From: Myxococcus guangdongensis
Lineage (GTDB): Bacteria; Myxococcota; Myxococcia; Myxococcales; Myxococcaceae
DNA: 64,000 nucleotides
Reading direction: 5' to 3'
Assembly: GCF_024198255.1 (NCBI RefSeq)
Contig: NZ_JAJVKW010000013.1
Location: 186,001-250,000 of the forward strand
The notes below the pieces were generated by a model, which was not told the origin of the DNA, made no database searches, and saw only the letters and a program-made list of their open reading frames with translations. This document shows positions 8,184 to 15,472 of the stretch, one piece after another. A program made the translations under genes and the position numbers. The first letter of the stretch is position 1. The number at the start of each line of letters is the position of its first letter.

Positions 8184-9632
8184 ATGAGACCCCTCCCCCT
8201 CGTCGTCCTCCTCCTGCCGCTGTCGGGCGCCGCCGCCACGAAGAACGTGACCACCGTGGCGGAGCTCCAAGCCGCGCTGTCCTCCGCGAAGGCGGGCGAT
8301 GACATCGTGCTCGCGGATGGAACCTACACGGTGAACGCGAACCTGAACTGCGCCGCGGAGGGCACCGACGCCCAGCCCATCACCGTGCGCGCGGCCCACC
8401 GACATGCGGCGCTCATCCGCTTCAACGCCACCGAGGGCTTCAAGGTCTCTGGGCGCGCCTGGGTCTTCGACGGGCTCACCCTCGAGGGCATCTGCGCCCG
8501 GGACCAGGACTGCGAGCACGCCTTCCACGTCACCGGCCACGCGGAGGGCTTCGTGTTGCGCAACAGCCGCGTGCGCGACTTCAACTCCCAGCTCAAGGTC
8601 AACGCGACGAAGAACGCCAGCGGCGTCTTCGAGATGCCGCACCGCGGGCTCATCGAGCGCAACGACATCTACGACACCCGCCCGCGCGTCACGGGGACGC
8701 CCGTCAACAAGATCAACATCGACACGGGGGACGACTGGGTGGTGCGCGACAACGAGGTGCACGACTTCGCCAGGCAGGGAGGCATCTCCTACGGCGCCTT
8801 CATGAAGAGCGGCGGCAAGCGGGGGCTCTTCGAGCGCAACCGCGTCCTGTGCGTCCGGGACCAGCCCGCCTCGGACACGCGAATCGGCCTGTCCTTCGGC
8901 GGCGGAGGAACGGGCGCGGCGTTCTGTGCGCCGGCCTTCGACGCGACGGTGCCGTGTGACCCCGAGCACTCGGATGGCATCATCCGCAACAACATCGTCG
9001 CCAACTGCTCGGATGTCGCCGTCTACCTGAACCGGGCCGCGCGCACGCAGGTGTTGTTCAACACCTTCATCGGCACGACGGGCGTGGACTTCCGCTTCGC
9101 GTCCTCCACCGGAGAGGCCCACGGCAACGTGCTGTCGTCCGTCATCCGGAGCCGCGACTCGGGCAGCTTCACCGCGGGGACGAACCTGACGAACGTGGCC
9201 ACGGGCACGTGGACGTCCTGGTACGTGGCGCCGGTCAAGGGCGACCTGACGCTCAAGGGCCCGGTGACGCAGCTGGTGGGCGCCGCCGCTCCCCGGACCT
9301 CCGTCACCGATGACTTCTGCCAGCGGCCCCGGCCCACCTCCGGGTCCTACACGCTGGGAGCGCTGGAGCACTCGCTGGGCAACTGCGCGCCCGTCACGGA
9401 GCAGCCCGACGCGGGCACTCCCGACGCGGGCGGCGGGACTCCGGACGCGGGCGGCGGCACCCCGGACGCGGGCGGCGGCGTGACGGACGCGGGCACGCCC
9501 CCGGATGCGGGTCCTGGCACGGGCACCCCCGACACGGAGAAGGACAGCGGCGGTTGCGGCGCCAGCCCGGGCCTGTGGCCGCTGCTCCTGGTGCTGCTGC
9601 TGCCGTTGAGCCTGCGTCGCCGGCTGCGTTAG
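8184..9632 (+). CDS. Secreted PL6-like parallel beta-helix polysaccharide lyase with MYXO-CTERM tail
   Basis: 482 residues. A signal peptide (cleavage after GAAA) is followed by 'VTTVAELQAALSSAKAGD' and 'IVLADGTY', the usual opening of chondroitinase B/alginate lyase family 6 beta-helices, then repeated 'NNIVANCSDVAVYLNRA'-type coils. A low-complexity linker of TPDAGGG units (about residues 409-445) leads to GCG, a hydrophobic helix and an Arg cluster, the MYXO-CTERM sorting arrangement. This predicts export and surface anchoring or processing. The substrate is probably an acidic polysaccharide by family, not shown here. ATG 8184 follows CGGAG. Confidence 0.82.
   Translation: MRPLPLVVLLLPLSGAAATKNVTTVAELQAALSSAKAGDDIVLADGTYTVNANLNCAAEGTDAQPITVRAAHRHAALIRFNATEGFKVSGRAWVFDGLTLEGICARDQDCEHAFHVTGHAEGFVLRNSRVRDFNSQLKVNATKNASGVFEMPHRGLIERNDIYDTRPRVTGTPVNKINIDTGDDWVVRDNEVHDFARQGGISYGAFMKSGGKRGLFERNRVLCVRDQPASDTRIGLSFGGGGTGAAFCAPAFDATVPCDPEHSDGIIRNNIVANCSDVAVYLNRAARTQVLFNTFIGTTGVDFRFASSTGEAHGNVLSSVIRSRDSGSFTAGTNLTNVATGTWTSWYVAPVKGDLTLKGPVTQLVGAAAPRTSVTDDFCQRPRPTSGSYTLGALEHSLGNCAPVTEQPDAGTPDAGGGTPDAGGGTPDAGGGVTDAGTPPDAGPGTGTPDTEKDSGGCGASPGLWPLLLVLLLPLSLRRRLR
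9409..9518 (+). repeat. Imperfect repeats encoding PDAGGG/TPDAG linker
   Basis: GC-rich repeats of 18-21 bases built on 'ccsgacgcgggcggcgg' encode the flexible linker between the beta-helix domain and the C-terminal sorting helix. Similar Asp-Ala-Gly linkers occur in other lipoproteins of this window. Such tracts change length easily by slippage. Confidence 0.8.
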
Positions 9633-9698
9633 CGGAGGTCTCCGCGGGACCGTCAACTTCACGGGGCCGAACTCGACGGGCTGGACGTCGCGGAGCCC

Positions 9699-11180
9699 AT
9701 GCCCGCCCCGGGCCAGCACACCTTCGACACCGCCACCATGGCCACCTCCACACCTGAGCCGGGCGCCGGGCGCCCACCGAGTCGACTGGCACCGCTCGCG
9801 CTGCCGCTCGTGGTCCTCCTCTGGTTGGTGCTCGTCGTCGCCCCTGTCTGGCTTCAGGCCGCGCGGGCCTGTTTCCCGAACTTCGACCTGGGCATCTATA
9901 CCCAGGCGGTAGCGCGTCTGTCGTTGTCCAACCCCAACCCGTGGATCAGCGCGCGCCAGGTCTTCATCTTCAATGACCACTTCGACCCCATCCTCTGGGT
10001 GGCGCATCCGCTGGCGCGGCTCATCCCGCCGATGTGGGCCGCGCTGCTCGTGGAGGCCCTCTTCGTGCTGCTCACCGTGGCGCCCCTGCTCTGGCTCCAC
10101 GCGAAGGGACTGCTGAGCCGCCGTGCCCTCGTCCTGCTCGCGGCGCTCCTCCTCATGAGCCCCAGCGTGGTGGAGGCCCTGAAGTACCCCGCCCACCCCA
10201 CCACGTGGTCCATGCTGCCCTGGGTGCTGACGGGCGTGGCCTTCCATCTGCGCCGCCCGGGGCTGCTGCTCGCCTCGCTGGTCCTCCTGTTCTCCTGCAA
10301 GGAGGAGTTCGCGTTCGGCGGCATCATGTTGACGCTCGCGCTGCTCCTGCGGGGCGAGCGGCGCCTCGCGGCCGGCGTGGGCGCGCTGTCACTGGCCTGG
10401 CTCGCGGGTGTCTACGGGCTGCGCCCCTGGCTCCTGGGCCCCACCGTGGACTACGGCTTCCGGCTGGGACAGGGCATGGAGGGTGGCTGGTGGCACTACC
10501 TCTCGCTCCGGCTGGCGCCGCCCCACCTGTCACGCATGGGCACCCTGGTGCTGCTGTTCGTTCCGCTGGGACTCTGGGCCTGGCGCGAGCGGGTGAGGCC
10601 AGACGGGGCCTGGCTGCTGGTGCTCCTGCCGATGCTGGGCATCCGCTTCCTCGGCATGTCCTGGCGGTTCCACTACGGCGTGTCGCTCGTCGCCGCGGCC
10701 CTCATGGGCTTCCTGCCCGTCCTGCGCGCCCGGAGACTGCCCGCGTGGGTCCTCGCCTCCACCGGCGTCCTCCTCCTCGCCAGCAACGAGCCGAACCTCC
10801 GCAAGCTCACGAGCACCCTCACCGCCCCGCAGACCTCTCCGCGCCACTGCCCCGCGACGCCGGAGCGACTGGCGAGCCTCGCTCGGGGCATGGCGCTGCT
10901 CACCCAGCACCGCGAGGGCTCGGCGCTGCTCGGCAGCAACCTCGTCGCGCCGCTGGCGGACCGCGACGACATCTACGCCGTGGGTGGCCCCCAGCCCGAC
11001 GAGGGGCGCGTCCACGAATGGGTGCTCGTGGAGAAGCCTCCCCACGGCGACGTCTGGCCTCTCACGCCCGAGCGGGTGCGGGAGCTCATCGACGTGTGGC
11101 GGAAGGACGCGGCCACCGAGGTCCTCATCGACGACGAGCACGTCTTCATGGCGAGAGGGCGCTTCACGGCGCACCGCTGA
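9699..11180 (+). CDS. DUF2079 multi-pass membrane protein
   Basis: 493 residues with about ten hydrophobic segments. The early 'FPNFDLGIYTQ', then 'FNDHFDPIL' and 'YPAHPTTWSML' match the DUF2079 family of predicted membrane proteins, which resemble GT-C glycosyltransferases (an acidic FDLGIY-like first loop). A soluble tail of about 130 residues follows. ATG 9699 is used, with ATG 9738 as an equally possible start. Its stop codon lies 17 bases inside the convergent AraC gene. Function unproven; a polyprenyl-sugar transferase is one possibility. Confidence 0.8.
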   Translation: MPAPGQHTFDTATMATSTPEPGAGRPPSRLAPLALPLVVLLWLVLVVAPVWLQAARACFPNFDLGIYTQAVARLSLSNPNPWISARQVFIFNDHFDPILWVAHPLARLIPPMWAALLVEALFVLLTVAPLLWLHAKGLLSRRALVLLAALLLMSPSVVEALKYPAHPTTWSMLPWVLTGVAFHLRRPGLLLASLVLLFSCKEEFAFGGIMLTLALLLRGERRLAAGVGALSLAWLAGVYGLRPWLLGPTVDYGFRLGQGMEGGWWHYLSLRLAPPHLSRMGTLVLLFVPLGLWAWRERVRPDGAWLLVLLPMLGIRFLGMSWRFHYGVSLVAAALMGFLPVLRARRLPAWVLASTGVLLLASNEPNLRKLTSTLTAPQTSPRHCPATPERLASLARGMALLTQHREGSALLGSNLVAPLADRDDIYAVGGPQPDEGRVHEWVLVEKPPHGDVWPLTPERVRELIDVWRKDAATEVLIDDEHVFMARGRFTAHR

Positions 11181-11907
11181 CGCGCGTCTCGAAATAGGTC
11201 CCCTCGAGGCCGTGGGTGAAGACCTTCGAGGGCGGCAGACCGAACATCCCTCGGAACAGCCGGGAGAAGTGCGCCGAGTCGTAGAAGCCCGCGGCGTGGG
11301 CGACCTCGGTGAGGCTCCGCCCCCGGAGCGCGAGCGCCGCGGCCGCCTGCATCCGGTGCCAGGCGCGAAACGCCCCCATCGGGACGCCGACCTGCTCGCT
11401 GAACCGGTGCTCGACGAGCGAAGTCGAGGCCCCCACCCGCTGCGCCAGCCTCACCGCGTCCGAGGGCGCCTCCTCACCCGTGGGAGCGGAGAGCCACGCG
11501 GCGACCCGCGCGATGCGTGCGTCGACCTCCCGCGGACAGGGCCCCAGATGCAGCGCCTCCTGGAAGAGCTCCGTCCAGGGCTCGAGGTGTCGCGCACCGA
11601 GGGCGGTCTCCACGGCCGCGCGCACCGCGCTCGCGTCGACCTGATGGCGCAGCCTCACGCCGGGCTCCAGGAACAACACCGCGGCGCGCCCACCCTGGAA
11701 GTCGAGCGCGTGCCATTGCCACCCCGGCACGAAGGCGGCCTCGTGCTGCCCGACACGGCCGTCCCCCGCGACGAGCTCGAACGCATCATCCAATCCCACG
11801 AGCACGGCGTTGGCGGCGAACCGATGCCGGGGCAGCTCCTGGAAGCGGCCGACGTAGAGCGCTCGACCTCCGCCCAGCAACAAGTGGCTCCGCATCTGCA
11901 GAATCAT
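11164..11907 (-). CDS. AraC-family transcriptional regulator
   Basis: 247 residues. The N-terminal half looks like a cupin-type sensing domain ('HEAAFVPGWQWHALDF'). The C-terminal half holds two helix-turn-helix units; 'LTEVAHAAGFYDSAHFSRLFRGMFGLPPS' is the diagnostic second HTH. ATG 11907 has AGGAG 9 bases upstream; GTG 11931 is a longer alternative. The start is only 82 bases from the divergent acyl-CoA synthetase gene, so the two share a promoter region and that gene is the likely target. The 3' end overlaps the DUF2079 gene by 17 bases on the opposite strand. Confidence 0.88.
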   Translation of the reverse strand: MILQMRSHLLLGGGRALYVGRFQELPRHRFAANAVLVGLDDAFELVAGDGRVGQHEAAFVPGWQWHALDFQGGRAAVLFLEPGVRLRHQVDASAVRAAVETALGARHLEPWTELFQEALHLGPCPREVDARIARVAAWLSAPTGEEAPSDAVRLAQRVGASTSLVEHRFSEQVGVPMGAFRAWHRMQAAAALALRGRSLTEVAHAAGFYDSAHFSRLFRGMFGLPPSKVFTHGLEGTYFETRVSGAP

Positions 11908-11989
11908 ACAAGCCGGCTCCTGGCGCCGCACCTAGCGTGGCCCGGTGAAGCACGTCGCTCACCTGCCCGCTCCGCTCCGAGGAGGCCCC

Positions 11990-13813
11990 ATGGCCGCTGC
12001 CCACCCGTCCCTCCCCCAGATGATTCTCGACCGGGCGAACACGTCGCCGCATCGCGTCGCGTTCCGCGTAAAACATGACGACACCTATGTCGACCTCCGC
12101 TGGTCGGAGCTGCTCCCGCGCATCGAGGCCCTCGCGGCGGGGTTGTTGAGCGCGGGCGCGGTGGACGACGGCGCGTGCATCACCATCGTCGGCAACACCT
12201 CGATGGCGTCGTGTCTCGTCGACTTCGCGGCCCTGCGCGTCGGCCTCAAGACGGTGCCCGTCTACGCGAGCCTGCTCCCCGAGGAGGTGGGCTACATGCA
12301 CGTGGACACCGCCGCGCAGCTCATCGTCGTGGACGACGCGAGCCAGCTCGACAAGGTGCGCGCCTTCCGCGCGGGCTTCACCTTCTTCGACCGGCACTAC
12401 GCACCCGACGCGCTCCCCGTCCGCGCCAGGGTGGTGGTCATCCATCCAGGCGGGCTGGCTCCCGCCGACGACTGGGAGAGCCTGGAGACGCTGGAGGCCC
12501 GGGGACGCGCCCGACGGGCGGAGCTGGAGGACGAGGTGCGACGCAGGGCCTCGCTGATTCGACGCGAGCACGTCGCGACCTTCACGTACACCTCGGGGAC
12601 CACCGGCGCGCCGAAGGCGGTGATTCAAACCCACGACAACATGCTGGCGATGCTCGAGGACGTCGGCGCCGCGCGGCTCCTGGATGACAACGTGCTCGAG
12701 CACGGCCTGTTCCTCTTCCTCCCCGCCGCGCACTCCTTCGGGCGCATGGTGGAGTTCGCGGGCCCCTTCTTCGGCGCGCCGCTGGTGATGTCGTCGGTGC
12801 CCACGCTGGCCGCGGACCTCGTCGCCTCGCGCCCGGGCTTCTTCCCCGCCGCTCCACGCGTCTTCGAGAAGATGATGGCGAAGGTCATGAGCGCCATCGA
12901 GGGCGAGAAGGGCTTGCGCCGCTGGATGCTGGACTGGGCCCTGGGCGTGGGACGTCGCGCCGCGACTCACGGCAAGGCGCGCCCTGTGTGGCTGGAGGCG
13001 CAGCGGGCCCTGGCGGACCGGCTGGTGCTGGCGAAGCTGCGCGCGCGCCTGGGCCTGGACCACGCCTCCGTGCTCCTGTCGGGCGCCGCCGCGCTCCGCG
13101 TCGACGTGCAGCTGTTCTTCCTCTCGCTCGGGCTCACGGTCCTGGAGGCCTACGGGCTGACGGAGACGTGTCCCGGGCTGACCATCAACCCCAGGGAGGA
13201 CGTGCGTCCGGGGACGGTGGGGCGCGCGTTCTCGCGCTGCGAGCTCAAGGTGGACGCCGATGGCGAGCTGCTCGCGCGCGGGCCGAACATCTCGCGCGGC
13301 TACCTGAACCGTCCGGAGGCCACGGCGGAGGCGTTCGATGACGACGGGTGGTTCAGGACCGGAGACCTCGCCTCCATCGACGCGGAGGGTTTCGTCCGGG
13401 TGACGGGCCGCAAGAAAGAGCTGCTCAAGACGAGCGGCGGGAAGTACGTGGCGCCGTTGAAAATCGAGGCCCAGCTCAAGCGACACCCGTTGGTCCAGGA
13501 GGCCGTCGTGCTGGGCGACGGACGCAACTACTGCACGGCCCTGTTCGCGCTCGACCCGGAGATACTCGCCGTGGTGGCACGGCGCGAGGGCATCCCCGCC
13601 GACCCCTCGCACCCGCGAATCCACGACATCCTGAAGGGCCTGGTCGAGGAGACGAACACGGGCCTCGCGTCCTTCGAGCGCATCAAGACCTTCCGCGTCT
13701 CACCCGGCCCGTTCACCGTGGATGGCGGCGAGCTCACCGCGTCACTGAAGGTCAAACGTCACGCCGTCACGCGCCAACACTCGGCGCTCATCGAGTCGAT
13801 GTACGGGGCCTAG
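11990..13813 (+). CDS. AMP-forming long-chain acyl-CoA synthetase
   Basis: 607 residues. It activates a fatty acid with ATP and CoA. The ATP/AMP motif reads YTSGTTGAPKAV, the A5-like 'YGLTETCPG' is present, 'GWFRTGDLASID' contains the conserved Asp, and 'GRKKELLKTSGGKYVAP' is the A8/A10-type hinge and Lys motif. Length and motifs suit the FAA1/FadD15-like long-chain class rather than short-chain Acs. ATG 11990 has GAGGAGG at ideal spacing. It is divergent from an AraC regulator. The product is likely membrane-associated and may serve degradation of scavenged lipid. Confidence 0.9.
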   Translation: MAAAHPSLPQMILDRANTSPHRVAFRVKHDDTYVDLRWSELLPRIEALAAGLLSAGAVDDGACITIVGNTSMASCLVDFAALRVGLKTVPVYASLLPEEVGYMHVDTAAQLIVVDDASQLDKVRAFRAGFTFFDRHYAPDALPVRARVVVIHPGGLAPADDWESLETLEARGRARRAELEDEVRRRASLIRREHVATFTYTSGTTGAPKAVIQTHDNMLAMLEDVGAARLLDDNVLEHGLFLFLPAAHSFGRMVEFAGPFFGAPLVMSSVPTLAADLVASRPGFFPAAPRVFEKMMAKVMSAIEGEKGLRRWMLDWALGVGRRAATHGKARPVWLEAQRALADRLVLAKLRARLGLDHASVLLSGAAALRVDVQLFFLSLGLTVLEAYGLTETCPGLTINPREDVRPGTVGRAFSRCELKVDADGELLARGPNISRGYLNRPEATAEAFDDDGWFRTGDLASIDAEGFVRVTGRKKELLKTSGGKYVAPLKIEAQLKRHPLVQEAVVLGDGRNYCTALFALDPEILAVVARREGIPADPSHPRIHDILKGLVEETNTGLASFERIKTFRVSPGPFTVDGGELTASLKVKRHAVTRQHSALIESMYGA

Positions 13814-13889
13814 CGTCGTCAACCCGCCAGGGTTCGCCTAATCTATCCATGCATTTCGCGCATTCCGCGCGAATCAACTGGAGATGGTC

Positions 13890-14132
13890 ATGCGAGCAAT
13901 CCTGGCAATCGCGGTGGCGTTCGGACTGACAGCCTGTGGGGGCGTGGAGGCAGGTGAGACGATGGCGCCCGAGGCCACCGAGCAGTCGTCGTCGGAGCTG
14001 GCCGGAAGCTGTGAGGCGCTCGTCGGGACCTTCTGTCGCCCCGGAGCGTTCAACTCGTGCACCTGGTCCGACGGCAACCTGGGTGAGTGCGAGTGTCAGC
14101 GCCCGCCCTTCAACAAGTGGCTCTGCTACTAG
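13890..14132 (+). CDS. Small cysteine-rich lipoprotein
   Basis: 80 residues: a signal peptide with lipobox LTAC (Cys17), an acidic Thr/Ser spacer, then a compact segment with six Cys (patterns SCEALVGTFC and ECECQRPP) ending WLCY. The even Cys number suggests three disulfides in a knottin-like fold. ATG 13890 lies 6 bases after GGAG; ATG 13884 is too close to it. The gene is monocistronic and followed by a strong hairpin. I do not recognise a family. Confidence 0.75.
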   Translation: MRAILAIAVAFGLTACGGVEAGETMAPEATEQSSSELAGSCEALVGTFCRPGAFNSCTWSDGNLGECECQRPPFNKWLCY

Positions 14133-14151
14133 CCTTCGCGACGCACCGGCA

Positions 14152-14191
14152 CCGTTGATTCCGTCCCGCCCCAGGGAAACGGAATCAACGG
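14152..14191. terminator. Perfect 13-bp stem-loop after the cysteine-rich lipoprotein gene
   Basis: CCGTTGATTCCGT at 14152-14164 pairs perfectly with ACGGAATCAACGG at 14179-14191 across a 14-base loop, starting 20 bases after the stop codon. No long T-run follows, so it may be a weak intrinsic terminator or an mRNA-stabilising hairpin. Confidence 0.65.
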
Positions 14192-14283
14192 GCCAGGCGG
14201 GGATTTCAGTAGTCAAACGTGGGTGGAAATCCCACCTCGAAAAATCTAGAGTCGGGCCTCCCCTCCGCTGAAGGTCGACTCCG

Positions 14284-15429
14284 CTGAACACCACCGAACC
14301 GCGCCACCTGGCCGGCCTGGACATGCTCCGGTGCCTGGCCATCTTCATCGTCGTCCTCTTCCACTACCCACGCCCCGAGGGACACGAGGCCTACGGGATG
14401 CTCGCCAACTTCGGTTGGACAGGCGTGGAGCTGTTCTTCGTGCTGAGCGGCTTCCTCATCGGCTCGCAGCTCCTGGAGCCGGTGTCGCGCGGCGAGACGC
14501 CGTCCCTGAAGCGCTTCTACCTGCGGCGCTCGCTGCGCATCCTCCCGCCCTACCTCATCGTGCTGGCGCTGTACCTCTTCGTCCCCGCGTGGGGCGAGCG
14601 TCCGGTGGAGACGCCCGCGTGGCGCTTCCTCACCTTCACGCAGAACTTCGGGCTGCGCCTCAATGGCTTCTCCCACGCGTGGTCGCTGTGCGTGGAGGAG
14701 CACTTCTACCTGGTGCTCCCGCTCACCGTGCTCGCGCTGCGCGGACGCGTCCGGGCCGCACACCTGCTCGTGGGCGCTGCGGGGTTGATGCTCGGCGGCA
14801 TGCTCCTGCGGGCCTGGCTGTGGCAGCGGCACTTCTCGATGCTCGGGCCGGAGGACGACGCGTGGCGCGGCTACGACACGCTGCTGTACTACCCGACGTA
14901 CGCGCGCCTCGACGGGCTCCTGTGTGGCGCGATGCTCGCGGCGCTGCGCGTCTTCCGCCCCGAGGCCTGGGAGCGCTGGACCCGAGGAGCACGCGCCGGG
15001 CTCCTGGCGGGGGTGGGCCTTGGGTGCCTGGGCGTCGTGTTCTGGCTGAACGAGGAGCACTTCCGCTACCTCGCCCACACGATGCTCGCGTTCCCCCTGA
15101 CGTCGCTGGGCTACGCGGCGCTGCTCGTGGCCATGGCGAGTCCCATCGCGTCCCGCGTGTGCGCCCGCATCCCCGGCGTGAAGACCTTCGCGCTGCTGAG
15201 CTTCACCGTGTACCTCACCCACAAGGCCCTGCAGGCCGGGGCACGCGTCGCGCTGGAGCCCTATGGCCTGGACGCCTTCCACCCGCTCACGCTGCTGGCG
15301 GGCGCGGTGGCGGTGCTGCTGGCGTCGCTCGCGCTGCACCACGGCGTGGAGCGCCCCGCGCTGAAGTGGCGCACACGCCTGGAGGCACGGCTCTCCCGCG
15401 AGCCCACGCCGGTGCCCGCCGTCCGTTAG
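14284..15429 (+). CDS. Acyltransferase 3 family membrane protein (OafA/YrhL type)
   Basis: A 10-11-helix membrane acyltransferase that O-acylates surface carbohydrates or lipids. The family opening 'LAGLDMLRCLAIFIVVLFHY' contains the conserved catalytic His; 'GVELFFVLSGFLI' and 'WSLCVEEHFYLVLP' are diagnostic. The first ATG is at 14323, but the conserved GLDxLR stretch begins upstream of it in the same open frame. I therefore suggest the non-standard CTG at 14284 (AAGG upstream) as start; from ATG the product would lack the first conserved residues. Confidence 0.85.
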   Translation: MNTTEPRHLAGLDMLRCLAIFIVVLFHYPRPEGHEAYGMLANFGWTGVELFFVLSGFLIGSQLLEPVSRGETPSLKRFYLRRSLRILPPYLIVLALYLFVPAWGERPVETPAWRFLTFTQNFGLRLNGFSHAWSLCVEEHFYLVLPLTVLALRGRVRAAHLLVGAAGLMLGGMLLRAWLWQRHFSMLGPEDDAWRGYDTLLYYPTYARLDGLLCGAMLAALRVFRPEAWERWTRGARAGLLAGVGLGCLGVVFWLNEEHFRYLAHTMLAFPLTSLGYAALLVAMASPIASRVCARIPGVKTFALLSFTVYLTHKALQAGARVALEPYGLDAFHPLTLLAGAVAVLLASLALHHGVERPALKWRTRLEARLSREPTPVPAVR

Positions 15430-15436
15430 CCCGGGG

Positions 15437-15459
15437 GCCCTTCCATGCAACGGAAGGGC
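15437..15459. terminator. Hairpin between convergent genes
   Basis: GCCCTTCC (15437-15444) pairs with GGAAGGGC (15452-15459) around a 7-base loop, flanked by further G/C runs. It lies between the stop codons of the acyltransferase and the S41 peptidase genes and could stop transcription from both sides. Confidence 0.65.
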
Positions 15460-15472
15460 TCCCTCGGCTCGA

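Noticed and set aside
9409-9518. GC-rich short repeats considered as CRISPR or regulatory repeats
   Set aside because: They encode the TPDAGGG linker of a secreted lyase and are in frame.
6366-10247. A 1293-residue minus-strand open frame
   Set aside because: It runs antisense through the esterase, beta-helix and DUF2079 genes, is rich in Arg/Gly/His/Val with no domain, and reflects GC-rich codon bias on the opposite strand.
11786-13624. 612-residue minus-strand frame across the acyl-CoA synthetase gene
   Set aside because: No domain and low-complexity Arg/Val/His content; all AMP-binding motifs are on the plus strand.
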